This document shows positions 48,871-60,915 of a stretch of DNA of 64,000 nucleotides, one piece after another. The stretch lies in assembly GCF_002878395.1 (NCBI RefSeq), contig NW_025861658.1, forward strand, positions 405,250 to 469,249, written 5' to 3'. The notes under the pieces are model-generated. The model was not told where the DNA came from. It was given only the letters and a program-made list of their open reading frames with translations, and did no database searches. This DNA is from Capsicum annuum (lineage: Eukaryota; Streptophyta; Magnoliopsida; Solanales; Solanaceae). Made by a program: the position numbers and the translations under genes. The stretch's first letter is position 1, and each line of letters starts with the position of its first letter.

Positions 48871-50993
48871 AAACACGTCTCAAATACAACCTCAATAATT
48901 CTATTCCCTTTAAATAGTATACTCATTTGATTCAACTTAAAATTTTCATTAGGCACATTACATACAATCAGAAAATGCCCCAAACAGTAGCCCACACCAT
49001 CTTCACCAATATTTCTAATTATACATAAACAAAGTACAAGTACAAAAAAGAACAATTGAATAGATAGACATCAAATCAAAGATAACACACATAAGGTGCA
49101 TAGTGTATGAAATACAATAAGAATGAGAATGATGATGATAATGGTGTGATAAGTCCGAGCTTGTTGTAAAACCTGCGTATAAAGATACCAAGTACTACTC
49201 CTGAGGTAGGACCCATGGGGGGTTCCCAAACCATATACAATCTCAATAACCAATACCTATACCAATCCAATATCCATAACTCTTCTTCAAAATGTGACCT
49301 CTTATAGAAGGATTTTAAAGGTGTCATATTTAAGTTAGAAAACCAATATTTTAAAAGTAGTACCAATATCTCATGAATGTATATACGATATAAGGATGTA
49401 ATGTTCATAGCAAACCAGAATGAGAATTTGAAATCCAACTAATACACATGCACGTGATCTCTAATCCACTCACTAAACCAATCATTAATGACTCAGTATA
49501 ATCCTTGTACCATTAGAGTGAGATATGCTAGTAATACGTCATTGAGACCACATAAAACCCAAGTTAGGCATTTCCACTAAGAAGAAAACTGCTAAATATA
49601 TATGCACAAGGCCAATAACATTATATAAGACCCCTTAACAGACCACAATAGCAAATAATGTCTCAAACCACTAGTAACAACAACACAGTCCCACACATGC
49701 GCATATAACAGTGATAACACTATTTTTGTGATTAGCACTCATACCCATAGCATGCTTTTATATTAGTATTAACTACCTAGCCATATCTGATGAAAGATAA
49801 GACAAAACTTTCCTCGAACAAAGAAATTCTGGTCTAAAAACCTTTAATCATGAAGCCTTCCCTTCATGAAATACCTCAAAACCAACTAAAACATACATAA
49901 TGTAGAATCTAAGCATTAAAAGGAAACCAATGATACCCATATTGCCCATTTCTGAGTTGGGGTCAAAACAAACCCTCCAAATAAGTTTTCGAAAAGAAAA
50001 GTGTAAAATTTAAATTTTTTGTTCACAAACACATTACACATGACTAAAGAAATCCACAAAAGAAAACCCAAGTAAAAAAAACGTTTAAATTTGAAGAAAA
50101 CCATTTCAGGCCTTCCAGTCCAAAATTCAAAAATATCCTTTTGAAAGCATATTTTAACAAGCTTTAGATGATAAGAATTGACTCAAAATAATTAAAATAG
50201 GGATTCAGAGCTTACCAAGGCTTTAAAATAGTAGAAATATCCCAAAAACTCAAAAATTCAAAGTTTAAAGCCTAAAAAATCATTGAAATCAAGAAAAATA
50301 AATTTATATACTATACCAGTGCTAACTGCTAAAGCGGCTAAATGACTGCTTATAGCAGTCACCAGTCACTGCTAAAGTGGTCAAGTACCACTCTTAGAAG
50401 TACCCGTGTGCATGGTAGTCTACAACAGCAGAGAAAGAGCCATTTTAGCGGCTTCTGCTAAAGTGGACAAGGCTCCGTAAAGCGCTCTTTCCCAGCTGGG
50501 AGTTGGGCTACTAAAGCTGCCAAAGTGGTGCTTTAACATCCACCAATAAAGCTGCAAAAATGGCACTTTAGCGGTTGTACCAGCTAGTGGTGCACTAGTT
50601 GGACCTTAAAAATTTTTAAGTCTCCACCAACCCCTCAAGATTCATCAGAAATTCTGAAAACGCAAACGAACTATGCTACTCTATTAAATTTGATGCTTCA
50701 AACTCAATGACGACATCATAATTTTGAAAAGACGTGGTTTTCATAGAATTTATACCCGAGAACAAATTTCATAATTTCTGAATCGAGGGTCGAAATGAGA
50801 AATAATAGACGTAAAATCATACCAACTACATTATCAACCAAAAATCGACATTCTTGATTGGCTGGTGCAGTCTGTTTTGTCATCCAATGCACTAAATAAT
50901 AAATGTTGACTGAAATAAACTTTGAAACTTTTTTAGCTTCAATAAACTACAAACTCGGATAAAATGCACTAAAATATATTAGGAACGGTGCGA
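48871..50993 (-). mobile_element. 3' LTR of element G (left end uncertain)
   Basis: The right part matches LTR H (CAAACGAACTATGCTACTCT near 50664) and ends before a candidate polypurine tract (plus ATCATCCCCATGCC, 50994-51007). The left end is not definable and is probably truncated. U3 (50326-50580) has at least six copies of GCTAAAG(C/T)GG in both orientations. Open stretches within 48867-50104 are not convincing. Confidence 0.6.
50326..50580. repeat. GCTAAAG(C/T)GG repeat cluster in LTR G
   Basis: Direct copies lie near 50328, 50370, 50456 and 50512; inverted copies (CACTTTAGCGG, TTTTAGCGGC) lie near 50565 and 50443. AAAGCGCTCTTT at 50479 is a partial palindrome. Confidence 0.75.
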
Positions 50994-51007
50994 ATCATCC
51001 CCATGCC

Positions 51008-51330
51008 TCAGAAATATCACGTAGACACCATAGGTAGGGTGAATTGGTTAAATCAAATAAAAATGAATAATTCACAAAAGTAAGTCATTATATCATCCAT
51101 CACTAACAATCTAGTTAGTTCTCGATCTAAAGGTAAAGGAAATACCCGAATCAATGAATAGTTGGGGATAACTACCATGCATATAAAACTTGATCTCCCA
51201 AGAAGCCTCATCTACTGATTGATGTCTCTGTTGGACCTTAACCACCAGAATATCCCTAGAATGCAATCACCTAACATCCTTGGCTAGAATGGAGATAGGC
51301 TCCTCAACAACAGACAATCTCTCATATAAC
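51008..51330 (-). pseudogene. Element G chromodomain-like C-terminus
   Basis: The minus strand reads SRDILVVKVQQRHQSVDEAS followed by WEIKFYM (about 51270-51180), the usual end of a chromovirus integrase. About 170 bp of untranslated sequence separate it from the polypurine tract. Confidence 0.68.
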
Positions 51331-52590
51331 TGCATTGAATCCCAACAAATGACATGAGACTCATCAAAAATATAATGCCATATCACAAACAGATAAAAAA
51401 CTGGATGAATATCTTAAAAAATCTAGGGGTTATTCTAACTCAAAAAGTACATCCTTAATAGTCCAAAGAACCTCAAGTGATCCAATATACCTGGGGCAAA
51501 GCTTGCCCCTCTTCCCAAACCTCATGACTCCCTTCATAGGTGAAACATGGGGAAGAATGAATAACCAATACTAAATCTCAAGGCACGAAGTCTATCATTT
51601 GCATAACATTTCTACCAACTATGAGTCACTTAGAGTGTATCCTGAATAACCCAAACTCTATTCAAAGACTTGCAAAGCATGTTCGTACCTCAAGGTCTAA
51701 TCTTAGAAACCTCAAACCAACCCACTAAAGAGTGACAATGCCTACCATACAAAGCCAAATTTTAAGCAATCTCAAAGCTGGAATGGTAGCTATTATTATA
51801 TGAAAACTCTGCCAAAGCTAGATACAACTCCCACTGATCTTTAAATCCATAACACAAGGCCATAGCATATCCTCTAAGAACTGAACAATGTATTTTGACT
51901 AACCATTGATATGGGGGTGAAAATTTATTCTGAGATCTACCTGCGTACCTAACTCTTCCTGAAATATCTTCCAAAAGTAAGAGATGAAAACAGAACCTCA
52001 ACTTAAGATAATAGACACTAGCACACCATAGAGACAAACTATCTCATGAATGAAGATAGAGGCGAACCTCTCAGCACTGAAAGATACTTGAATAGAAATG
52101 AAATAGGCAAATTTTATTAATCGATCAATGGTGAACAAAACATTGTCAGAACCACGAGATGTATGAGGACACCCAGTCACAAAGTGCATAGTACACTATT
52201 CCCATATCCCCTCAGGAATGGGTAACTTCTAAAGCAAACCACTAGATCTCAAGTGCTGAGCCTTTACCTACAGGCAACATAGACAATGAGCTACAAAATT
52301 TGCTATATTTTCTCATACCACCCTACTAGTAATGCAGTCTAAAATAATGATACATTTTGGTTACTCCTGGTTGAATGGAATACCTAAAATAGTAAGACTC
52401 CTCCAATATAAATTTCACCTAATCACCTACTCTAACCATGCAGAATCGACATCCAATCCTCAAAATAACATCTAAATCAAGAAAGGATTCCTTAGCCTTA
52501 CCACTCAACACCTTATCCTGAATTAGTTTAAATCCAATATCACTATACAGATAAGCCTAACATTATCCCATTAAAGAAGTTCTATCCTTC
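51331..52590 (-). pseudogene. Element G integrase remnant
   Basis: The minus strand reads MHFVTGCPHTSRGSDNVLFT and IDRLIKFAYFISIQVSFSAE (52189-52000), with His where the first catalytic Asp is expected. Further on it reads DQWELYLALAEFSYNNSYHS (51840-51770). Frame changes separate the pieces. Confidence 0.82.
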
Positions 52591-53130
52591 ACAAATGCCA
52601 AAATACACTCGGGTAAAAATATAAAGCCTAACTATACTGTTAGCTAAAGACTAAACCTCTAATACCAAAGGCTTCTCCTGGGTCAAAATATGCACCAAGC
52701 TACCCACACTAGTCAACTTTTTACTCAAGTTATTGGCAACCACATTAGCCTCACCCAAAAAATAAAGAATAGTATTGTCATAATACTTAAGCAACTTAAG
52801 CCAATAATGCTACCTCATATTTAGATCTCACTAGGTGAATAAATACTAAAGGCTATGATGACCTGATAAGACCTATAAAGGACTCCATACAAGTAGTGCC
52901 TCCATAATTTTAAAGCAAATACGACTGTGCACAACTCCAAATCATGGGTAGGGTAATTCTTTTCATGGAGCTTCAATTAAAAAGAAGCATATGTAATCAC
53001 CTTACCTTCTTGAATTGACAAAACACCTAACCCAATACCTAAAGCATTACAAAAAAGTGTTTTATCCATGCCTTCCTTGGGCAAAGTCAAGCTATGAGTT
53101 GAGGTCAACAAATCCTTGAGCTTTTGAAAT
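52591..53130 (-). pseudogene. Element G RNase H remnant
   Basis: RNase H sequence lies between integrase and RT in the usual order, with remnants of the tether (52740-52830) and of the ASRQLK-type block near 52980. No long open frame remains. Confidence 0.6.
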
Positions 53131-53517
53131 CTCACCTTACAATTATCAAACCATTAAAATAAAATATTCTTCTTAGTCAACTTAGTCAAAGGAGTCCTAA
53201 TAGATAAAAAAACCCTCAATAAAGCACCGATAGTAGCTTGCTGAACCAGCAAAACTCTGAATCTTAAAAGAAAAAGTAGGCGTAGCCCAATTATGAACCA
53301 CTATAATCTTGGATGAATCGACCATGATACCATTTTTAGTCACCACATGACCCATGACATAGAAAGACTATAACCAAAAATTAAACTTGGAGAGCATAGT
53401 ATAAAACTTCTCATCTCTCAATTTCTAATGTACAACCACAAGTTCTCCTTATGATCGATCTCAATCTTGGAGTAGAACAAGATATCATATTAATGTTTCA
53501 TGGTTTCATGGAATTTT
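53131..53517 (-). pseudogene. Element G RT fragment, cut by element L
   Basis: The minus strand reads the RT C-terminus (ATVGAL-like stretch near 53225) and DILFYSKIEIDHKE near 53470. At the catalytic box the minus strand reads CATTAATATGATATC: AAT replaces the expected Asp codon and an extra AT shifts the frame. The sequence stops at 53517, where an L-type LTR begins. Confidence 0.72.
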
Positions 53518-54828
53518 TGATGATTAAAACAAGGAAACTATGAATGTACTTGGGTATTTTTGTCAGATGTGATGTGTTTTTATGCTAGTTTTGTAGGAAA
53601 ATAAGGTTCGGAGCAAAAAATAATAAAAATTGATGAAATTAGTAGAAAGGATACCTACAATCCCTACCTATGAGCCATAGATACTTATACCTATGAGCCC
53701 ATTGGTTGGATCTATAGGTTGCAGTCTCAAAGTTCTAAAACCTTAGACTTCTTCTGATTCCTATGAAGGCCAACCTACGAGGTGTAGGTGGAAAATATAG
53801 CCCCGTAGGTACCCCTCTTAGTATGTTTCTGTAGAATTAAAGATCTCTCAAATTCCTACAAACCTACCTATGAACTTTAGATACTACCTACAACCTATAA
53901 GTGGGGGTCGTAGGTTGGTGCCAGCTCAATTTTCCTACTTTGTTTTGGATAGGTTTTCCAGGTTTTCTATGTGTTTTTAAAAACCCATGAGATGTTTCAT
54001 TTTTAGTTTATGAATGCTATACATTTATTTTTTTTATTTTGAGTTTTGAGATAATCTTTTGATCTTGGAATACTTGTTTTTAAGTTTTAGGGTTTTATAT
54101 TAATTCAACATTTTGGTTTTCATTCTTAATTATATGTGCAATCATTGATTTGCTTTTAATATTCAATTCTATGTGTGTTCTTATGATCATGAGTAGGTAA
54201 ACCTTATAACTAGAGTTATGGGACCCTTGATGGATTAACACAGTAGGGGAAGTGCAAAGTTATTTTTTATTAGAATGTTAGGAACCCACATGTATTTGAT
54301 ACTAACTTGAGACAGAGGTTGAGATTAGGAAAAGAAGATCACAAAAGTAATTTGAAACTACCAACCTTTATCTAGTTAACTTAAGACTTAGAGGAGATGG
54401 TTAATCTAGAATCCAGAATAAGGGTTATAAATGTGATGCTCTGAGACCAAGAGGAGATAAGTGAAATTTAACCAAACAAACGTTAAGATATGGTTAGGTG
54501 ACACATAACTTTTTAGGTTCTGCAATGAAGGAACTGGTATAGTTTGATGAGAATTATAAATCTTTGGAGTTAAGAAGTCAGAGAGAACACAATCCTAGTG
54601 ATCTTCTCTATTGATAACAACCCAAATTTTCCAACCATTTTTACTACTACTACTACTACTACGGTTCATATAAAAGCCCCATTTAATAATTGGACTTTCC
54701 AATTACATCAGTAAGCTCGTGACAAATTTTTATCATACTCCCTATGAGATTGACCCCAACATTTTTTGGGTTCTAGATTTAAAAATAATGACATTATACT
54801 TTTTAGAATGTATAATTTGGGCGAAATT
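53518..54828 (+). mobile_element. 5' LTR of element L
   Basis: It starts TGATGATTAAAAC inside the RT of G and ends shortly before an Asp-type primer site. Its first third is repeated at 37326-37797. U3 has CTACCTA(C/T)GA and ACCTACGAGGTGTAGGT-type inverted repeats (53650-53920). A (TAC)7-like run lies at about 54642-54662. Confidence 0.72.
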
Positions 54829-54834
54829 AAATTT

Positions 54835-54853
54835 TAGCATCGTAGTCGAGAAA
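54835..54853 (+). other. Primer-binding site of element L (tRNA-Asp type)
   Basis: TAGCATCGTAGTCGAGAAA matches 13 of 19 positions of the Asp-type site; five of the six mismatches are transitions. It groups L with A rather than with the iMet-primed elements. Confidence 0.55.
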
Positions 54854-54952
54854 TACAACTATGGATTGATTGATTAAGGTTGTTGGTTTTTTATTTTTCT
54901 CTATTTTTTGTTAATACACCAGTGTATGCCCAATAATCAGAGTCGTGAAAAT

Positions 54953-56800
54953 TATCACAACCCAAACCAAGGAATGTCCAAGATGGATATCTCAAGTCCA
55001 GCAAGGAATGGAGACCACCCCTTTTTTCCTAGACAATCAAAGCATAATACACCTAACAATGTCTAAATTCCAGACATATAACAAGATAAAATAGATAACA
55101 ATCAAAGTCTATTAAATGTCAGCCAACAATACTCAACCATGTAATATCCACGAAGCCTCTAACAAAATCTAAAACTAATCTAAGTAAGGACATGTCCCTG
55201 ACCCTGATAATATCAATGTTAATGATAATGATAATGTGAATACTTTAATTCTAGATATAATAGGTAAATTGATTAAATGATCATGTCTTTTAGAGAATGA
55301 AAGCTTACCACTTCACCACTAATTACCGATGAACAAAGCAGATCCACCTAACTTTGTGCAGAAAAAGTAGAAAAGTCTTTGGTGCCTGCATCACGTAAGG
55401 ATAAAATATTTGGATATGGTTACTGGGTTGAGCACTAGCATGTAACTCAATGATAAGGGATAAAATATTTTCATAAGTACTCATTTAAAACCAATTAATC
55501 CAATGTACATTATCAAATACAAATATAATATATATATTACATGCCAGGATAAGGAAGGCTTAGCATGAACTTTTAAAATTTTAACTTAGATTATGTAGTA
55601 TAATCATCATAATCAAGGCACCCATAAGCTATATGGGCCCAGCTCTCCACATTTTTGGTATTGTCATACCAACTATGCTTGCAAGGTAACATCAACATGC
55701 AAAACCCATTATCATCAGTTGAGAGAATTCGCAACCTCCTTTGTTCAACGATATATTATCTTAGGGAATTACATAACCCCATAAAGTTCAATTGAAAATC
55801 ATTATGCTTCATTAGATTTTTCATATTATTCAATAGTTCAAGAGTAGTTCAATGTACATACTTTTCATATTCACAATCAATTTCATAATATGGAGTTGAG
55901 GTCATTATCAATTTAAAGATCAATATTTACCTATTGGGGAAAGTCATAATCCTCTAGTTTATTCACCATACTCGTTCACCCCACATGTTCAAAATCATAA
56001 ATAAGGCTTGAATAATCATATGTAAACCATGGAAAAACATTGTTCAAAAATAAAATTTTAAAATCCTCAACCCATGTTCCAAAACCAACATCAAAACATC
56101 ATGAATAACTACCTAAAACATATTGTTTTACAAAATAATACATAGAGAAGGTTAACATGCCTGAAGGATTCTAAATTATGGAGAAGAAACCTTGAATTGA
56201 TCCCTAGATGCTCAACCTTGAGGAAACCCTAGTTTGCTTTGCATGAAAGAATTTGAGAGAGTAAAGAGGGTTTTTGATTTGTTAAAGTGTTAAAATAATG
56301 CCCAAAGGTATTTTATGGATGTGGGGTCTAAGTGGGTAAAGAGGGAAATGTCACAAGTTCACTCAACTTAAAAGCAATAAAATTATTTCCTGTTGTTATG
56401 AGTCTCATGAAGACTCGTTGAGACACCTTACGACTACTTACTATGAGTCGTAGTCAAAATAGTTTCATAGGGCACACGTGTTGTTGACTCTATGAGTCAC
56501 ACCATATTACTCTTATCGTGACCCTATGACTCAAAAAGTCCAATTCATATCAAAGACAGCTATTTGGGCCTCGCACTGGTTACTCTATCAATTGTACTAT
56601 GAATTCTTAGAGAGTCCTTACGGCTCATTAGGGTCCAATCATAGTTAACATAGAAAACTCAACCGCACATACTGGTTAGTCAATGATTAGGATCCTACGA
56701 CTCATTAAGACTCCCTACAACTCATAAGGAGGAGTTATAGTTAGGGCAGCAAGGATAAAATTTTAGAAATTTTCAATGACCAAAAATCCGAGGTGTTATA
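54953..56800 (-). mobile_element. Solo LTR, E type, inside the leader of L
   Basis: It starts TATCACAACCC and ends GGTGTTATA, with neither primer site nor polypurine tract beside it. Flanking pentamers AAAAT (54948-54952) and GAAAT (56801-56805) agree at four of five positions. Homology to LTR E (reverse) includes ACATATAACAAGAT near 55075. U3 (56395-56750) is full of TACGACTC/GAGTCGTA-like repeats. Confidence 0.7.
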
Positions 56801-57052
56801 GAAATTCCTATATTTCACTTGATCCTGACCTTGAGATGACCTTACGATAGAATCATAAGAAGGAAGAGTATATGCATGGAGCCCTAGATAAAGATCCTAA
56901 GCTTGAATAGACCTTACAACAGAATAGTAAGATGGAAGAGTATAATCATAGAGATCAACATGATGGGTTTAGGATAATCCAAAGGCATTAAATCAGCCAT
57001 ATCTGACTGGTGTTTATGAAACTACTGAGGAAACTACGAGTTGATTGATAGT
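56801..57052 (+). repeat. Leader of L with a 72-bp direct repeat
   Basis: GATCCTGACCTTGAGATGACC (56821) and GATCCTAAGCTTGAATAGACC (56893) open two diverged tandem copies with period 72, each containing AAGA(A/T)GGAAGAGTATA. It lies between the solo LTR and LTR F and is probably the remaining leader or interior of L. Confidence 0.6.
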
Positions 57053-59536
57053 TGTAATACAAGTACTTTTTCCTAGCTTAGTTTAACTTCTAGTATGTCA
57101 AGTGTTAGCTTTGAAAGAGTATAACTCTTGAGGTATGAGGAATTTTCCAGGTTTAGACCCTTCAATATGTAGTTAATTGAATTAGCTTTCCAACGATACC
57201 AATTTAGCCTTAATCCGATACTTAGTATAGAAGTTATGGCAATTTTGGTGAAAATAGTAGGGCATTTTGACAGGCACAACATCGCGGTAAAGAACAAAAT
57301 CACAATTGTTTTATTCTAGTGAAGCACTACGATAAGCTCATGTCATGGAGAAATTCTAGTTCCCGTTCGTCTCATTCCAGTAGCTCAACGTGATTAGCTT
57401 GTATCATGCCAAAATTTCCAATTAGAATGACACTGCGTGCGGTGGAGTACAAAATAGAACTCATCCTTTTCCAGTGACACAACACAATTTTACCATGTCA
57501 TGCCATAGGCCAAAATGGAAATTGTCCCTTTTCCAGTAAGCCACCGCGATAGCAGTGCATCGTGGTGGGTGGCAAAGTCGGGATTTTCAGTTCCGAGTAA
57601 AATTTTAGAAAGGCAATTTAGTCTTTTCCCAAGCCCCCAAATTGTAACTAATAGAGGATTAAACATTTTATAAGCCTACTATGCTCACTTTTTCATCAAC
57701 TTTTTCACAAAGAAACCCTAGAACATCAAACCTTCATCCCCAAGAAATCAAAATCCCACCATGCTCTTTCTAAGATAGCTCAAAATTAAAGATTCCCAAT
57801 TCAATAACTTCAAGAATCTATCTTCAAGATCCCAAATAGGAATTAAAGTTCAAATTTTTTAATCTAATCATCAATTAATGTATGCGGGGGTTTTCAACAA
57901 GGATAATTCTTTCATCCTTGTGCCTAAAAATAGTTTTTGAAGTAAATTTTATGTTAATTTCTATGAGTTTTGAATTAGGATTTATACCCAATATTGCTAT
58001 TTGCAAGATTATGAGATTCCAAGTGAATTAGATGTTGAATTGCATGTCTACTTTTGTATTTTCATACTATTGCAGAAATTTCTAGATTTACAGTTAAATT
58101 ATCAATATTTTCTTCACTAAGCCTAAGTTTTATGATGATTAGGCATGAAATACTTGCATGGGTTTTTATACCTAGTTTGAATGTTGTTATTTCGAGAAAA
58201 TTATGCTTTTAAGCATTCCATGACTTTTTATATTCAGATTTTTAACAAGGGTTTGAACTTTTGATCTCAGCTTAGATATGGAATCTACTTTACAGATTTA
58301 ACTACAGTTTACAGTAAATATATTCACAGGAAGTTTTCATTGTAAACCCTTATATTAGTTTTTAAAAGTGGATTTCCTATAGAATGAGCATACATATTAA
58401 AGGGAGTAGTATTTAGCACCAAGTTGGGTTTGCTTACATACCCTAGAACTATAAGCTAATGTAGGTACAGATATCAGATTATTCCCATATCTATATGGAT
58501 GATAGATACCGATGTGATCACTTAGATTAGGTTATACTCCTTGGCAAGAGTATTACACCTCTCCCCAATGTGAGGTTTTCCCATAATGGAACTAGTCGTT
58601 AGAAACTATGATAGCTCACATAGTGTATATTAGTTAGAAGAACCTCCCTAATAGAAAATACTATAAAATAATAGTAACTACATATCTTTCAAAAACGAAG
58701 TGTAAAGGCTCAAAATTTCATTTAGATATTATTTTATATATGTTATTAGTTACTAGATTTTAGACTTTAGATTTTAGATATAAAAGTGAGTTTTTCTACA
58801 CCTAGACAACATGATTTAAAGATACAGTACAAGTACAACTTTTAGAAACTAAATGTTATGACTCACTAGATCTATGCAACATGTTTTTTATCTCATTATT
58901 ATAATCAACAATTTTTAGATATTTCAACTTATGTGAGTCATCTTTATTTAGCATGCATGCTTTTACAAATTTATAATGTTATTGAGATATTGATTTACTT
59001 GTTAATTCACCCCTATATACTCAGTACAATCCATAAGTACTGCTCCACTTATACGTCTATGTGCTACATTGTCTCATAATATAGATTCAGCTGCTCAGTA
59101 TCTGCAGTATGAGTGATTTTGAGCATCTTTATCTACATCCCAACAGTTGGTGAGTTTTCTTAGTTTAGGGACCCAGTCATTAAGATTTCCTAGTTTATTA
59201 AAGTAGTTGATTTAGTATTTTTTAGTCAGTTAAAGTCATCTTGGGTTTGTCTCAGTGACTCTCTAGCATTCGTAGTAGAGGCTTGTCAGACTGCTAGATA
59301 TGATTCAGATTTTTAGTATTGATTGATCAAACTCCTAAGTTTAGTATTTCCAGACATTATATTAAGATAATTTTAGTTTAGCTTAAATAGAATTCTACAT
59401 TTTATATTTTATTATATACCCATACTTCCTTATTTTGAGTTTCAGATTTAGTTGATGGATTATAGGGTTATCTTAAGGCTACTTATGGTCTTCATCACTG
59501 TGTGACATCTCGGGACCTATTTTTGGGGTTTTACGA
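57053..59536 (+). mobile_element. 5' LTR of element F
   Basis: It starts TGTAATACAAGTAC and ends GGGGTTTTACGA just before a primer site. It is the reverse-orientation relative of LTRs D and D3 (for example AGTATTTAGCACCAAGTTGGG at 58411 against 46600). U3 has four imperfect repeats at 57313-57590 beginning TTCCAGTGACACAACAC-like. The 57073-57303 open stretch on the minus strand is not a gene. Confidence 0.78.
57313..57590. repeat. Four imperfect repeats in U3 of LTR F
   Basis: Units start near 57313, 57374, 57467 and 57529 (TTC(T/C)AGT..CAC..CGAT) and contain GTCATG(C/G) cores. The CpG-bearing CCACCGCGAT and ATCGTGGTGG at 57541-57569 face each other. Confidence 0.7.
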
Positions 59537-59538
59537 AC

Positions 59539-59557
59539 TTTGTATCATAGTATAAGG
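59539..59557 (+). other. Primer-binding site of element F (tRNA-iMet type)
   Basis: TTTGTATCATAGTATAAGG matches 15 of 19 positions of the initiator-Met-type site and its usual extension, right after the LTR. Confidence 0.7.
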
Positions 59558-59746
59558 TTATAAAAGTCCTAGGGATTCATACAAGTCGTGTTACGTAGAG
59601 TCTTCATCATTTGTGTGAAGCGCACCACATTTATAAGTAAGAGGCTACAAGACATTTTTTAGGAAATTATCTATTTCTTTCATGATCTATTGAGCTTATA
59701 GTATCTCTATCTTCTTTTAACTTGTGCTCTTACGTAAAAGTTAAAT

Positions 59747-60915
59747 ATGTCTTCTGATTGAGCTAACACCCACAGAAATGATAACTAACCACCCAGCCTA
59801 CTGACCCTCTGAATGAGATTATATCCTATGCTGAATTTCGATATACCATTTAGGCGTTGGCCTAAGCTATGACTTCTAATGTTCAGGGTAACTATAAGGC
59901 GATAGTCCTACTTCAATAGTTTGGGGATTTAGAAGTAGCCAAAAATTGTTACTTTATAAGAATAAATCAACCAGATTTCTTTGGGTCAAAAGTAGATGAG
60001 AACCCATAGATTTAATTAGATGAGGTGAAGAATGTCATCCAGATTATGCATCTTTTTTAAAAAGAGAGTGTAGAGTTGGCATCTTATAGATTAAAGGATA
60101 TGGTGTATGATTGGGTGGTTATATGGAAGAATGGTATAGGTAAGAATATAACTCTTATGAGTTGGCAGGTGTTTTAGTATACATTTTTTGATAGGTTCTT
60201 TCCACTTGACATGAGAGAAGCTAAGGTAGAGGAGTTTGAGAACTCCAGATAGGGCTCGATGATAGTGAAAGAGTACTTCCTTAAGTTCAACCAGTTGTCT
60301 ACGTATGCCTCTAATACGATGGCTGACCCTAGGGCAACTATGAGTAAGTTTGTTACTGGAGTATCTAGTTTGGTAGTAAAAAAAAGCTGGATTTCCATGC
60401 TTATTAAGGACATTGATCATTCTAGGTTGATGATTCATGCCCAAAAAAATAAAGAAAAAAAAGTTAAAGGGAAGAGAGAGGGAAATAAGAAGGCTAGAAC
60501 CGAGAAATATGTGTATGTCCAGACAAAGTTGAGAGGAAAATCATTCACAGTTTCAGAATCATTCGTCCATTCCAGCACCATCTTCAACTAGTGCTCCAAG
60601 TTATGTCTAGATCTCATAATAGTGTGTGAAAAACCTAGTTATCCTTCATGTACTAAGTATGGTAAGAATCATCTTGGTGAGTTATTGTTGGGATAAAAAG
60701 GTTGTTATGGTTGTGGTATGTTAGGACATAGAATCAAAGAGTGTCTACACGCTAGGCAAGGAAACAGAGATGTTCATCCCCAGACTCAGGCTACTAGCGC
60801 AACAGCTTATCTAGGTTTCGTAGTCCCTCCTCAGGGCGCATCATCCAGTAACTGTGGTGGTCAATGCCATAATTGGTTTTATGTTTTACCATCCTATCAA
60901 GAGTAGAAGAATTCA
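59747..60915 (+). pseudogene. Element F gag remnant with intact zinc knuckle
   Basis: Gag capsid sequence reads VELASYRLKDMVYDWVVIWK (about 60070), RFFPLDMREAKVEEFENS (60190) and VKEYFLKFNQLSTYASNTMA (60265). A basic linker (NKEKKVKGKREGNKKART) follows. The zinc knuckle CYGCGMLGHRIKEC (60703-60744) keeps all four ligands in CX2CX4HX4C spacing, the only intact one in the window. Stops include TAG where Gln is expected (after NSR near 60250). The region is not in one frame throughout. Confidence 0.85.

Noticed and set aside
49076..49438. 120-codon minus-strand open stretch rich in aromatic residues
   Set aside because: It lies in the body of LTR G, which is homologous to non-coding parts of LTR H.
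60091..60444. 117-codon minus-strand open stretch
   Set aside because: It is antisense to clear gag sequence of element F.
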